DNA of 14,185 nt from an uncultured Selenomonas sp. (GCA_938045435.1 CALIBA010000289.1:1-14185); one strand, 5' to 3'. Positions 1 through 7,728 are shown, counted from the stretch's first letter. Program-made: numbers and translations. The notes: generated by a model from the sequence alone, not told the origin.

Positions 1-1053
1 CGCACGCGCTTTGCGGCACAGTCGCATCCGGGCGCCTATACGGGGCTGAACCAGAGTCCGGCCAGCCTGCAGGACTGGCTGCAGCTGCCATCGGGCTTCA
101 ACCCGCGCACGCTGGCCCTGGCGCGGCAGTGGCGGATGCAGCTGGGCGACGACCCCAACACGCTGGCCCGGCATGTACTGACGTGGATCCGGCAGGAAAA
201 TTTCCACTACACGCTGCAGCCGCAGAAGCTGGGCCGCGACAGCATCGATGAGTTCCTGTTCGGGACGCGGGCGGGCTTCTGCGAACATTACAGTGGTGCG
301 TTCGTGTTCCTGATGCGGGCCATGGGGGTGCCGGCCCGGGTGGTGACAGGCTATCAGGGCGCTGAACATCACGCCCAGGATGATTACTGGATCGTTCGTC
401 AGGCCAATGCGCATGCCTGGGCCGAGATCTGGCATCCGCAGGAGGGCTGGCTGCGGGTGGACCCGACGGCGGCGGTGGCGCCGGAGCGCATCCAGCAGGG
501 GACGCTGGAGTCGGTGAAGGCGCAGGGGCAGAACGGGCTGGAAAAGGCAGCGGCAGATCTGTCGCGCAGCTGGTCACTGAGTCTGGACGGCATCACGCAT
601 CACTGGAATCTGTGGCTGCTTTCGTATGATCGCAACAGCCAGCGGCGGCTGCTGGACCGGCTGGGGCTGGGGTCGGATGGCTGGCAGATGCTGGCAGGGG
701 TGATGGCGGGTGCGCTGGCGCTGGCCCTGGCGGTGACGGCGCTGTTCACGCTGCGGGCGCGTCAGCCGGTGGATCCGGTGGAGCAGGCGTTCGGGGTTTT
801 CTGTGACAAGCTGGCGGCCATTGGGGCAGACCGTCTGCCAGATGAGACAGCGAACCAGTATCTGTACCGTGTGGACCGTCTGCTGGATGCCGACAATGCG
901 GCGCTGGCGCACGATATTGTCGCCACGTACAACCGGATGCGCTACGATCTGGGCGGCCATCCGGCGGAGATGCTGGCCGGGGATGAATGCGAGTGCGCAG
1001 AGCACGGGCGCATCCGTTGCCAACATCAATATGCTGCGCGATGGTGCCATTGA
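1..1053 (+). CDS. tgpA: TgpA-type membrane transglutaminase, C-terminal part (partial, 3' end chimeric)
   Basis: The frame is open from base 1, so the N-terminal membrane region lies outside the window. The transglutaminase-like core is clear. A catalytic Cys sits in GFCEHYSG (codon 280-282), a His in NAHAWAE (412-414) and an Asp in WLRVDPT (460-462), the papain-like triad order of the family. One hydrophobic segment follows (about 688-750), then a cytoplasmic DUF4129-like tail containing YLYRVDRLLD. This is the usual TgpA layout: several TM helices, a periplasmic transglutaminase domain, a last TM and a tail. Homology stops near 980 at MLAG. The last ~24 codons up to the stop at 1051-1053 are out-of-frame sequence of the neighbouring TAXI gene, so the true C-terminus is missing. 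CTG- and GGG-rich codon use differs from the next 11 kb and suggests a betaproteobacterium. The physiological substrate of the family is not settled. Confidence 0.85.
   Translation, partial: RTRFAAQSHPGAYTGLNQSPASLQDWLQLPSGFNPRTLALARQWRMQLGDDPNTLARHVLTWIRQENFHYTLQPQKLGRDSIDEFLFGTRAGFCEHYSGAFVFLMRAMGVPARVVTGYQGAEHHAQDDYWIVRQANAHAWAEIWHPQEGWLRVDPTAAVAPERIQQGTLESVKAQGQNGLEKAAADLSRSWSLSLDGITHHWNLWLLSYDRNSQRRLLDRLGLGSDGWQMLAGVMAGALALALAVTALFTLRARQPVDPVEQAFGVFCDKLAAIGADRLPDETANQYLYRVDRLLDADNAALAHDIVATYNRMRYDLGGHPAEMLAGDECECAEHGRIRCQHQYAARWCH
975..990. other. Probable junction between unrelated genomes (block A / block B)
   Basis: The transglutaminase reading frame is recognisable up to MLAG (about 969-980). 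From 983 a different frame encodes the middle of a TAXI solute-binding protein. Both genes are broken at the same point, one losing its end and the other its beginning, and codon use changes here. No IS end, target duplication or integrase is visible. This is most simply an assembly or amplification chimera; a genuine recombination is possible but would have destroyed both genes. Confidence 0.75.
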
Positions 1054-1753
1054 CCTTGCGACTGTGCAGAATGACATCACCTACTATGCAGTCAGCGGCA
1101 CGGAGATGTTCGACGGGAAAAAGGTGGAAGGACTGCAAGGCATTGCGTCACTCTATCCAGAGACCTGCCAGTTCGTCACATTGCAATCCTCTGGCATCAA
1201 GAGCCTCGCGGAACTGAAGGGAAAGCGCGTTGCTGTCGGTGCAGCAGGCTCGGGCGTGGAGGCAAACGCACGCCAGATTCTCGCGGCGTACGGCGTTACC
1301 TATGATGACATAGATGAACAGTTCCTTTCCTTTGCGGAGGGGGCAAGTGCGCTCAAAGACGGCAATGTGGATGTTGCCATCCTCACGGCAGGCTATCCGA
1401 CGGCATCTGTGCAGGACATCGCGTCACAGAACCCCGTGCGTCTGCTCCCCGTGGATGAAGAAATTGCCAATGTCCTGATTGAAAAGTATCCGTTCTACAC
1501 GAAAACGGTCATCCCCGCCGGTACCTATGCGGGCTTTGATGAGGATGTGCCGGGGGTCTCGGTCATGGCGATGCTGGTCGCAGGCCCCTCCGTGGATGCA
1601 GCGCTTGGATATGACATCACCAAGGCGATCTTTACGCATCTGGATCGTTTGCAGGCGGCGCATGCCGTCGGGAAACAGATCACAAAGGATGCGGCAAAGA
1701 GCGGCATGTCACTGCCGATGAATGCCGGGTCGGAGAAATACTTTGCCGAGTAA
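983..1753 (+). CDS. TAXI family TRAP transporter solute-binding protein, 5'-truncated
   Basis: This is the extracytoplasmic receptor of a TAXI-type TRAP transporter, which captures a solute and hands it to the fused permease encoded downstream. Family features include AQSTGASVANINMLRDG at the start, the VQNDITYY segment, and LKGKRVAVGAAGSGVEANAR near the middle. About 256 residues are present against roughly 320-330 for the family. The missing part is the signal peptide and first lobe segment, lost at the junction near 980. The ATG at 983 is internal to the domain and is probably not a real start. The stop TAA (1751-1753) touches the ATG of the DUF1850 gene, a typical TAXI operon arrangement. 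The substrate cannot be read from sequence; organic acids or amino acids such as glutamate are known for some TAXI systems. Confidence 0.85.
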   Translation: MNASAQSTGASVANINMLRDGAIDLATVQNDITYYAVSGTEMFDGKKVEGLQGIASLYPETCQFVTLQSSGIKSLAELKGKRVAVGAAGSGVEANARQILAAYGVTYDDIDEQFLSFAEGASALKDGNVDVAILTAGYPTASVQDIASQNPVRLLPVDEEIANVLIEKYPFYTKTVIPAGTYAGFDEDVPGVSVMAMLVAGPSVDAALGYDITKAIFTHLDRLQAAHAVGKQITKDAAKSGMSLPMNAGSEKYFAE

Positions 1754-2227
1754 ATGAGACCCTATCTCGCTGCAATCACAGCGGCGCTCCTGCTTATCGC
1801 TTTTGATGTACTCAGCGCACCTGCGCTTTTTATGCGGGCAGACGGGCATATCATGGTGCTGAAGGCACAGATAAGGGAGGCAGAGCCGCTGACGATACAT
1901 TTCGTCCACTCGGTGCAGAAAACGCCCGTGGAGGAATTTCTCACAGTGCATACCGATGGTCATTTTCATCTCACGGGGACGCGGTACCAGTCTCACGGTG
2001 TGGGCCTGCCCTTTTTGCCCGAGGAGGGGACGTTTCGTCAGGAGGGGGCGTACTTCATTCTCACCATGGACCGTGATTATCCTGCACTCAGTCTTCGCAC
2101 GGGCGTTGGGACCAATCTGACGATAGAGGTGGACGGGCATACGCTGCCCGTCTATGAGATGTACCCTTCCGGGACACAAATCGACCTTTTTATAGCACCG
2201 CTCTGCACGTATTTGATGCAGTGGTAG
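1754..2227 (+). CDS. DUF1850 domain protein of the TAXI-TRAP operon
   Basis: A 157-residue protein with one N-terminal hydrophobic segment (about residues 3-25, signal peptide or anchor). The DUF1850 signature IHFVHSVQKTPVEEF is followed by TRYQSHGVGLPF. The ATG follows the stop codon of the solute-binding gene with no intervening base, so translation is very likely coupled. DUF1850 genes are commonly found between TAXI receptor and TRAP permease genes. A role as an accessory or assembly component of the transporter is inferred from that context, and no biochemical activity is established. A 110 bp spacer with a hairpin separates it from the permease gene. Confidence 0.85.
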   Translation: MRPYLAAITAALLLIAFDVLSAPALFMRADGHIMVLKAQIREAEPLTIHFVHSVQKTPVEEFLTVHTDGHFHLTGTRYQSHGVGLPFLPEEGTFRQEGAYFILTMDRDYPALSLRTGVGTNLTIEVDGHTLPVYEMYPSGTQIDLFIAPLCTYLMQW

Positions 2228-2260
2228 AGCATGGCACTGCGTGCGCACTGTTTATAGACA

Positions 2261-2310
2261 GACGGGACTGCTGCAGGAGCGAGAACATCGCTTCGCGCAG
2301 CGGCCCCGTC
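2261..2310 (+). promoter_or_regulatory. Intercistronic stem-loop before the TRAP permease gene
   Basis: Arms 2261-2274 (GACGGGACTGCTGC) and 2297-2310 (GCAGCGGCCCCGTC) pair over 14 positions with one A-C mismatch and one G-U pair. The loop is 22 nt. No T-run follows, so it is not a classical terminator. It lies between the receptor/DUF1850 genes and the permease, where a stability or processing hairpin could keep receptor mRNA above permease mRNA. That role is inferred. Confidence 0.5.
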
Positions 2311-2337
2311 CTTATTTCGTAAAGGAAGTGATGCTGT

Positions 2338-4254
2338 ATGACGGATAAGAATGATATGAATGCACAGGATGTGCTGAAAAAATATGATAGGGAGGCCAAT
2401 ACCGTCCACTATGCGGGCTGGCCGAAGAAAATTATCGCCGCCATCGCGATTACATTCTCCGTCTTTCAGCTCTATACGGCGACATTTGGCGTACTTGACG
2501 CACAGCTTCAGCGCGCGGTTCATCTTGGCTTTGGACTTGCGCTTGCTTACCTCCTCTATCCGTTCCGGCGCGCGTGGACGAGGGACAGCTTCTTTCATCC
2601 CATTGACGTCCTCTTTGCCGTGCTGGGGGCTGCGGCACCGGCCTATATCGTGATCCAATACCGTGAACTTGTGACGCGTGCCGGCTCGGTGACGACGACC
2701 GATGCCATTGTCGGCGGCATTGGCATCCTGCTCGTCATTGAGGCAACGCGGCGCGTTGTGGGACTGCCGATGGTGACGGTCGTCCTCTTTTTCCTCGCCT
2801 ATGCCTTTTTAGGACCGTATATGCCGGGGGTGCTTGCCCATAGGGGGCTGACGCTCGAACAGCTCGTCAGTCACCTCTACTTTACGACCGAGGGCATCTT
2901 TGGCATTCCGCTCGGCGTCTCCTCGACCTTCATCTTCCTCTTTATTCTCTTTGGTGCCTATCTTGAAAGTACGGGACTGGGCAAGTTTTTCATTGACCTC
3001 GCCAATGCGGTCGCGGGCTGGGCAAGCGGGGGGCCGGCGAAGGTGGCCGTCCTTTCGAGCGGGCTGATGGGCACCGTCTCCGGCAGCTCTGTCGCGAATG
3101 TCGTCGGCACAGGTTCACTCACCATCCCGATGATGAAAAAGCTCGGCTACCACACGAACTTTGCGGGCGCCGTCGAGGCGGCGGCGTCCACCGGCGGACA
3201 GCTCATGCCTCCCGTCATGGGGGCTGCTGCGTTCCTCATGGCGGAGTTCGTCGGTGTGCCTTACATTGATGTCGTCAAGGCGGCCGCCATTCCCGCGCTC
3301 CTTTACTTCACGGGGGTATGGCTCGGTGTTCACTTTGAGGCAAAGCGCAAGAACCTCAAAGGGATTCCGCGCAGTGAGCTGCCCAATGCCCTGCACCTGC
3401 TCAAAGAGCGCGGACATCTTGCGCTCCCGCTCATCGTCATTGTCTATCTGCTTGTTTCCGGCTATACCCCCATGCGTGCGGCACTCGTTGCCATCGTGCT
3501 CTCCATCATCTGCGCCATGCTGCGGCGCTCCACGCGGATGAAGCCCATTGAGATCGTCTATGGACTTGAGCGTGGGGCAAAGGCAGTGCTCGGCGTCCTC
3601 ATTGCCTGTGCGGCGGCAGGCATCATCATCGGTGTTGTCACCAAGACCGGCGTTGGCCTTCGTCTAGCCTCAGGACTCATCGAGTTTGCCGGCGGCATGC
3701 TGCTCCCTGCGATGTTCTTCACCATGATTACCGCGATTGTACTCGGCATGGGCGTTCCCACGACGGCGAACTACGTCATCACATCGACGATTGCAGCACC
3801 TGCACTCGTGCAGCTTGGCGTGCCTGTTCTGGCGGCACATATGTTTGTGTTCTACTTTGGCATCATCGCAGATGTGACGCCGCCCGTCGCGCTCGCGGCT
3901 TATGCAGGTGCGGGCATCAGCGGGGGGAATCCGCTGCGCACAGGTGTACACGCCTCGAAACTCGCCGTTGCGGCCTTCATCATCCCCTATATTTTCGTGC
4001 TCTCGCCCGTTATTTTGATGATCGATGCAACGCCGCTCTCCCTCATCTTGGCGACACTCTCGGCACTGTGCGGGATGGTTGCTGTCAGCGCGGCTCTCTG
4101 CGGATTTCTTGCGGCAGACTGCAAGGCATATGAACGCATCATTCTCATCATCGCAGGCCTTCTCATGATTAAACCCGGCGGCACGACCGATCTCATCGGG
4201 TTTGCCCTGTTTGCTGTGGTCATCGCAATGCAGCGCATGCGCCAAAAGGCATGA
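2338..4254 (+). CDS. TRAP transporter permease, 4TM/12TM (DctQ-DctM) fusion protein
   Basis: A 638-residue polytopic membrane protein, the usual length of fused TRAP permeases that work with TAXI receptors. The N-terminal ~150 residues form the small-subunit-like four-helix part. The rest is the DctM-like large subunit, which carries out ion-driven solute uptake. Recognisable DctM motifs include GTVSGSSVANVVGTGS (around residue 245) followed by IPMMKKLGY, the STGGQLMPPVMGAAAF loop, and LGMGVPTTANYVI in the second half. The start is supported by the ribosome-binding sequence AAAGGAAG nine bases upstream. It is the third gene of the receptor-DUF1850-permease operon and ends 40 bp before a strong terminator. 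It appears intact, with codon use like the following block B genes. Confidence 0.95.
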   Translation: MTDKNDMNAQDVLKKYDREANTVHYAGWPKKIIAAIAITFSVFQLYTATFGVLDAQLQRAVHLGFGLALAYLLYPFRRAWTRDSFFHPIDVLFAVLGAAAPAYIVIQYRELVTRAGSVTTTDAIVGGIGILLVIEATRRVVGLPMVTVVLFFLAYAFLGPYMPGVLAHRGLTLEQLVSHLYFTTEGIFGIPLGVSSTFIFLFILFGAYLESTGLGKFFIDLANAVAGWASGGPAKVAVLSSGLMGTVSGSSVANVVGTGSLTIPMMKKLGYHTNFAGAVEAAASTGGQLMPPVMGAAAFLMAEFVGVPYIDVVKAAAIPALLYFTGVWLGVHFEAKRKNLKGIPRSELPNALHLLKERGHLALPLIVIVYLLVSGYTPMRAALVAIVLSIICAMLRRSTRMKPIEIVYGLERGAKAVLGVLIACAAAGIIIGVVTKTGVGLRLASGLIEFAGGMLLPAMFFTMITAIVLGMGVPTTANYVITSTIAAPALVQLGVPVLAAHMFVFYFGIIADVTPPVALAAYAGAGISGGNPLRTGVHASKLAVAAFIIPYIFVLSPVILMIDATPLSLILATLSALCGMVAVSAALCGFLAADCKAYERIILIIAGLLMIKPGGTTDLIGFALFAVVIAMQRMRQKA

Positions 4255-4293
4255 CCGTTGGATTCCCTTTTCTCAGCGTATCGTATAGAGCAC

Positions 4294-4329
4294 AAAAGGC
4301 ACCGCGCGGAATTTCCGGCGGTGCCTTTT
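4294..4329. terminator. Bidirectional rho-independent terminator
   Basis: A perfect 12 bp stem, AAAAGGCACCGC (4294-4305) pairing with GCGGTGCCTTTT (4318-4329), has a 12 nt loop. The A-run on one side and T-run on the other let it work on both strands. It ends the TRAP operon on the plus strand and the convergent DUF3829 lipoprotein gene on the minus strand. Confidence 0.9.
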
Positions 4330-4381
4330 GCGTGGCGCTTACATGGCGTACAAACGCCGTCATGTTTGACAAAGAACCTTA

Positions 4382-5320
4382 TTACTTTTTGCCCGTACCG
4401 TCCAGCGTATTGACATCCATGCGGTTGGCGGCGTCAATCAGACGGTTGAAACTTTCAATCATCGTATTGTAGTTTGCATCTGTTTTGTTTGCGAGGAGGG
4501 AACGCACGGAGCCGACGAAGTCGTTGACGCGGCCCTTATAGGAGCTTAGCTCAGAGGTGTTTTCGAGCGCATCGTTCAGTGCGAGGATCTCCTGAATCTT
4601 TGTCTCTGCAGATGCCGCATCCATGGTTTCCTCCTCGGCTGCATCGGCGAGTTCGCGCGTTTTGATGTTCAGCTCGGTAAAGGCGGCGGCGTTCTTTTTG
4701 CCCTCGGATTTGAGCTGCTCCAGCTGTGCGGCACGCAGTTCCTTGTTATGGGCTGAGACAATGGCATCCAGTTTGCCATAGGCGGCGTCAAATGCGTCCT
4801 GCAGGGGGATGAACTGCTGTGCCATCTGCGCACCCTGTGCATGATTGTCTGCCAGATACCCCTTGGAGGAGTAGTAGCTTTCCATCTTTACGGTGAGGGG
4901 GACGAGATCCTTCAGCGCCGCACGGACAGCATCGGCGGCCGTATCGACATCCTCATAGACCCCGCTGATGGATTTATCGGCACGCGCCTTGTCGAGTTCT
5001 TCCTGCAGATCTGCGTAGCGGGGCAGCGAAAGGCTCGTCATCTGCTCTCCGCTGTGCAGCTTCTCAAGCGTCGGCGATATGGCAAAGTCAAAGGTGACCA
5101 TATGTCCGTTGAACCCATTCAGCGCCTCTACGTACGGGGCGAGCGCAGCGGTTTTGGCCTCCAGTGTGTTCCCGGAGAGCAGGGAGGTGATCGGCGACTC
5201 TTTACTGTTGCTGCTGTCTTTATCTCCGCCAAAACAGCCGGTGAAAAGAGCGGCCGGGGCAAGCAGCAGTCCGCCCACCATGAGGATAGAGAGGGCGCGG
5301 CACAGAGGTCTTTTAGTCAT
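4382..5320 (-). CDS. DUF3829 family lipoprotein
   Basis: A 312-residue exported protein. The N-terminus has a positively charged start, a hydrophobic stretch and a lipobox-like ALFTGC with the lipidated Cys at residue 29. A low-complexity acidic/serine linker follows. The rest is helical, with a pattern matching DUF3829 (YiiG-like) proteins: the YVEALNGFN segment near the N-terminus, a central YYSSKGYLADN element, and NYNTMIESFNRLIDAAN near the end. No enzymatic residues are apparent and no function is established. The start is supported by AAGGAG seven bases upstream. It is monocistronic with its own promoter at 5386-5414 and a shared terminator downstream. Confidence 0.8.
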   Translation of the reverse strand: MTKRPLCRALSILMVGGLLLAPAALFTGCFGGDKDSSNSKESPITSLLSGNTLEAKTAALAPYVEALNGFNGHMVTFDFAISPTLEKLHSGEQMTSLSLPRYADLQEELDKARADKSISGVYEDVDTAADAVRAALKDLVPLTVKMESYYSSKGYLADNHAQGAQMAQQFIPLQDAFDAAYGKLDAIVSAHNKELRAAQLEQLKSEGKKNAAAFTELNIKTRELADAAEEETMDAASAETKIQEILALNDALENTSELSSYKGRVNDFVGSVRSLLANKTDANYNTMIESFNRLIDAANRMDVNTLDGTGKK

Positions 5321-5370
5321 GTGAGTGCTCCTTTTCCAAAACAGTATTCTACTTAGAAATGACAGAGTAC

Positions 5371-5383
5371 AACGAAATTCGTT
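5371..5383. promoter_or_regulatory. Candidate operator palindrome at the DUF3829 lipoprotein transcription start
   Basis: AACGAAATTCGTT is an inverted repeat with 6 bp arms and one central base. It lies just downstream of the -10 box on the minus strand, so it would cover the predicted start of transcription. That position suits a repressor site, but the regulator is unknown. Confidence 0.4.
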
Positions 5384-5385
5384 AT

Positions 5386-5414
5386 AGTATAGCAGAATCG
5401 GGTATATGCGTCAA
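5386..5414 (-). promoter_or_regulatory. Sigma-70/SigA-type promoter of the DUF3829 lipoprotein gene
   Basis: Read on the minus strand, the -35 box is TTGACG (5409-5414) and the -10 box TATACT (5386-5391), with exactly 17 bp between. The start codon at 5320 follows after a ~60 nt leader with a good ribosome-binding site. Confidence 0.75.
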
Positions 5415-5465
5415 ATAGGGGCGCCTTTAGTCGTTATGGCAAATGCGATGGAGTGATTCAGCCTC

Positions 5466-5629
5466 GCGTGCTCCACTCGAACACCTCGCTCTGCAAGTGA
5501 TCGCGTTCTCGTTCGCCTAAATACCGGCGCACTTCTTAAACGCGCTTCGCTTGAACGAAAGAAGTACGCCGGGGGCGAGTCGAACGCTTTTCCTCACTTG
5601 CTCCGCTAAGGTTCGCTTAGGAGCACTGC
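5466..5629. repeat. Long imperfect palindrome in a gene-free region
   Basis: The stretch 5321-5704 has no credible gene. Its centre folds as a long interrupted hairpin. The inner arms are CCGGCGCACTTCTT (5524-5537) and AAGAAGTACGCCGG (5559-5572), 13 of 14 pairing. Outwards, GCAAGTGA (5493-5500) faces TCACTTGC (5594-5601), and GCGTGCTCC (5466-5474) faces GGAGCACTGC (5620-5629) with one extra base. The total span is about 165 bp with a ~21 nt loop. It has no transposase and could be a MITE-like element, a species-specific intergenic repeat or a structured RNA. Part of it resembles the hairpin at 11870-11903. Confidence 0.55.
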
Positions 5630-5654
5630 AAGGCAGATACTGCACTCGGTTCGT

Positions 5655-5691
5655 CACATTTATCATAGAGCCATCTCAACTATGATATGTG
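5655..5691 (-). terminator. Hairpin downstream of the tandem TPR genes
   Basis: CACATTTATCATAG (5655-5668) pairs with CTATGATATGTG (5680-5691) over 12 bp with a 2 nt bulge. It begins 14 bp after the stop codon of the minus-strand gene ending at 5705. There is no T-run on the minus strand, so it may be a weak terminator or an mRNA 3' stabilising hairpin. Confidence 0.4.
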
Positions 5692-5704
5692 GCCATGCAC
5701 TTTG

Positions 5705-6697
5705 CTATCCGATGCCGATGACGGCGCCGACGGTCTGTACGACGGCGCCTAAGATGCCGCCGAGGAGCGCACCAAGTCCGCCGCCGCCCCGCCTTTTCGT
5801 GCGGCTTTCAGCGCGTTCGAGCTGCTCTTTGAGCGCGGGGTCTGTTTTATCCGATGCCTCCCATGCGAGGCGGAGAAATTTGGCAGCGTCCTTATAACGC
5901 TTGTAGTGCTCGCAGATCAGACCATAGTATTGGTCGCCGCGCCAGAGTGGATAGATTTCGCTCGTGCGTGTAATCTCGTCTGCACTGCGGAAATTTTGGA
6001 CGGCGGTCTTATAGTCCTCCATGGCATAGTATGCCTGTCCGCGCAGACAGTAAGCATAGGCGAGCGCATCACCCGTGACGCGCGGGTCGCCGATGAGGCG
6101 TGAGATCTCGGCGGCGGCGTCCTCTGCCATGCCCTTTTGGATGAGACGGGTGGTATCATCAAAGATCTGCGTATAGGACACGGTATTTTCAAGGCGTGTG
6201 CCGCGTGCCGCTTGCGCAGCACTGCGTGTTTGTTTGTCGCGGATGATAAGGGCGCTGTTCTGTGCCTTGAGGTCGTCGCGCTCTTTCTCAAGCTGCGTGA
6301 TTTGCTCGTTTTTTCCAACGAGGGCAGCCAGATCCACCTCGGAGGTATCAACCTCACAGGTGAGCCGGACGCGGTACTGCCAGGTACCCTCGACGACCTC
6401 GGGGATGTCCTCCTCTTTTAGGATGCGGAGCACCGCGCCCGCGACGATGCGCACCTCGTCTTTGGTGAGCGTGAGATGCTGTGCCTCGGTATAGCTCTCG
6501 ACGTAGACGCCTGCCTGCTCTGTTGCCGCCCGCAACGCTTCCTTGCGTGCGGCATCGCGGGCGACCTTTGGTGCATCCATCTCACCCATGACGTAGATCC
6601 CTTCGGCCGTGATGCGCTGCGGTGCCGCAGATACGATTGGCATACATAGAAGGGCAAGAATGCACATGAAAAATGTGCCCTTTATCAGCGTGCGCAT
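5705..6697 (-). CDS. Secreted FlgT-N/LPP20-like and TPR protein with Gly-rich tail (paralog 2)
   Basis: A 330-residue exported protein of unknown function. Residues 1-24 form a signal peptide ending VSA. Residues ~29-122 form an alpha/beta domain (AEGIYVMGEMDAPKVARDAA, then EQAGVYVESYTE) resembling the N-terminal domain of FlgT and LPP20-like proteins. A short heptad-like coiled coil follows (~125-155, KNEQITQLEKERDDLKAQN), then helical TPR-like repeats (~175-290, with RGQAYYAMEDYKTAVQNF). The C-terminus (303-330) is a Gly-rich hydrophobic segment with a glycine-zipper look, absent from the neighbouring paralog, which could insert in or associate with membrane. Its ATG lies one base after the stop of the upstream paralog, with GAGGGGG as ribosome-binding site, so the two are co-transcribed. 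TPRs suggest a protein-protein scaffold in the envelope; that is inference. Confidence 0.75.
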   Translation of the reverse strand: MRTLIKGTFFMCILALLCMPIVSAAPQRITAEGIYVMGEMDAPKVARDAARKEALRAATEQAGVYVESYTEAQHLTLTKDEVRIVAGAVLRILKEEDIPEVVEGTWQYRVRLTCEVDTSEVDLAALVGKNEQITQLEKERDDLKAQNSALIIRDKQTRSAAQAARGTRLENTVSYTQIFDDTTRLIQKGMAEDAAAEISRLIGDPRVTGDALAYAYCLRGQAYYAMEDYKTAVQNFRSADEITRTSEIYPLWRGDQYYGLICEHYKRYKDAAKFLRLAWEASDKTDPALKEQLERAESRTKRRGGGGLGALLGGILGAVVQTVGAVIGIG

Positions 6698-6698
6698 A

Positions 6699-7709
6699 TT
6701 AGGCCCCCTCTATGGAGCCGCGGATGATCTCGCCGATGATCTGCGTCCAGTTGATGCCGCGGCGTGCGCCGCCGTCCCCGCGCTCGCGGTGGCGCTGCTC
6801 CTGCTCTGATCTGTGCTCTGCGCGGCGCAGTTCCATCCAGAGCTCATCGTCGTCTTTGTCTGAGGCATCCCATGCGCGGCGCAGTTCCTCTGCTGCCGCA
6901 TCGTACTGCTCTGCTTCATAGTAGATACGCCCGCGGTACTGATGGACGCGCCAGATGGGATAAAGTTCGCTCGTGTGTGGTGTGCGCTCTGCTGCAGAGA
7001 AGTCTGAAAGGGCGAGCTGGGGGCTTCTCAGTTCGTAGTAGGCGCGGCCGCGCAGATAGTAGGCGTAGGCGAGCGGGCTGTTTTTGACCGCAGGGTCATT
7101 GATGACACGCGAGAGCAGGGCGACCGCTTCGCGCTCCTCTCCGCGCTGGATCATCGCCGCCGCTTCATCAAAGATACGTCCGAGTGCATAGCTTTCTTCA
7201 AGCTGTGCACCAATGGCGGCCTTTTCGCTTCCCTGTGCACGCTCATAGCGTGTGAGCAGCTCCTCGTTTTGACGCTTCAGCTCGTCGCGCTCCTTTTGGA
7301 GGCGCGCAAGCTCCGCTTTGTTTTGTGCAAGTGCCGCAAGATCGACCCGTGCAGTATCGACTTCGCAGACCAGATGCACGCGGTAGCGCCACGTGTCGCC
7401 GATGAGCTCCGGCGTGCTGTCCTCCTTTAGGACGCGGAGCACTGTCGCCGCGACCATGCGCACCTCATCTGCCGTGAGCGTGAGGTTTTGCGTCTCGGTG
7501 TAACTCTCGACATAGACGCCTGCCTGTTCTGTCGCAGAACGCATGGCCTCCTGCCTTGCCGCATCGCGTGCGATTTTCGGCGAATCGTTGTCGCCCATCG
7601 TATAGATGCCCTCGGCCTCGATGATCTGCGGTGCAGCCGTTGCGACAGAGGCTAGGAGCACCGTCATGCAAAGCACGCAGGAAAAGCATGCCGCGCGTAA
7701 AATTGACAT
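6699..7709 (-). CDS. Secreted FlgT-N/LPP20-like and TPR protein (paralog 1)
   Basis: A 336-residue exported protein and a tandem duplicate of the next gene. It has the same order: signal peptide (to about residue 27, ATA-A), N-terminal domain with AEGIYTMGDNDSPKIARDAA and EQAGVYVESYTETQN, a coiled coil (LARLQKERDELKRQNEELL), and TPR-like repeats with YYLRGRAYYELRSPQLALSDF. The tail differs: it is charged (EQEQRHRERGDGG) and ends with an amphipathic IIGEIIRGSIEG instead of a Gly-rich hydrophobic segment. I chose the ATG at 7707-7709 because AAGGAAG lies eight bases upstream and a signal peptide starts there. An ATG two codons earlier is too close to that site, and the longest frame, from 7775, adds a non-signal-like extension. 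Function unknown; an envelope scaffold role is inferred. Confidence 0.75.
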   Translation of the reverse strand: MSILRAACFSCVLCMTVLLASVATAAPQIIEAEGIYTMGDNDSPKIARDAARQEAMRSATEQAGVYVESYTETQNLTLTADEVRMVAATVLRVLKEDSTPELIGDTWRYRVHLVCEVDTARVDLAALAQNKAELARLQKERDELKRQNEELLTRYERAQGSEKAAIGAQLEESYALGRIFDEAAAMIQRGEEREAVALLSRVINDPAVKNSPLAYAYYLRGRAYYELRSPQLALSDFSAAERTPHTSELYPIWRVHQYRGRIYYEAEQYDAAAEELRRAWDASDKDDDELWMELRRAEHRSEQEQRHRERGDGGARRGINWTQIIGEIIRGSIEGA

Positions 7710-7728
7710 GTTCATCACTTCCTTGATG

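Noticed and set aside
136..1053. Treating 1-1053 as one natural gene with an unusual C-terminus
   Set aside because: The last ~24 codons are simply the TAXI gene in another frame, so the tail is not a domain.
5321..5704. Short plus- and minus-strand frames in the palindromic region
   Set aside because: No ribosome-binding site plus start combination and no protein-like composition; the repeated pairing explains the sequence better.
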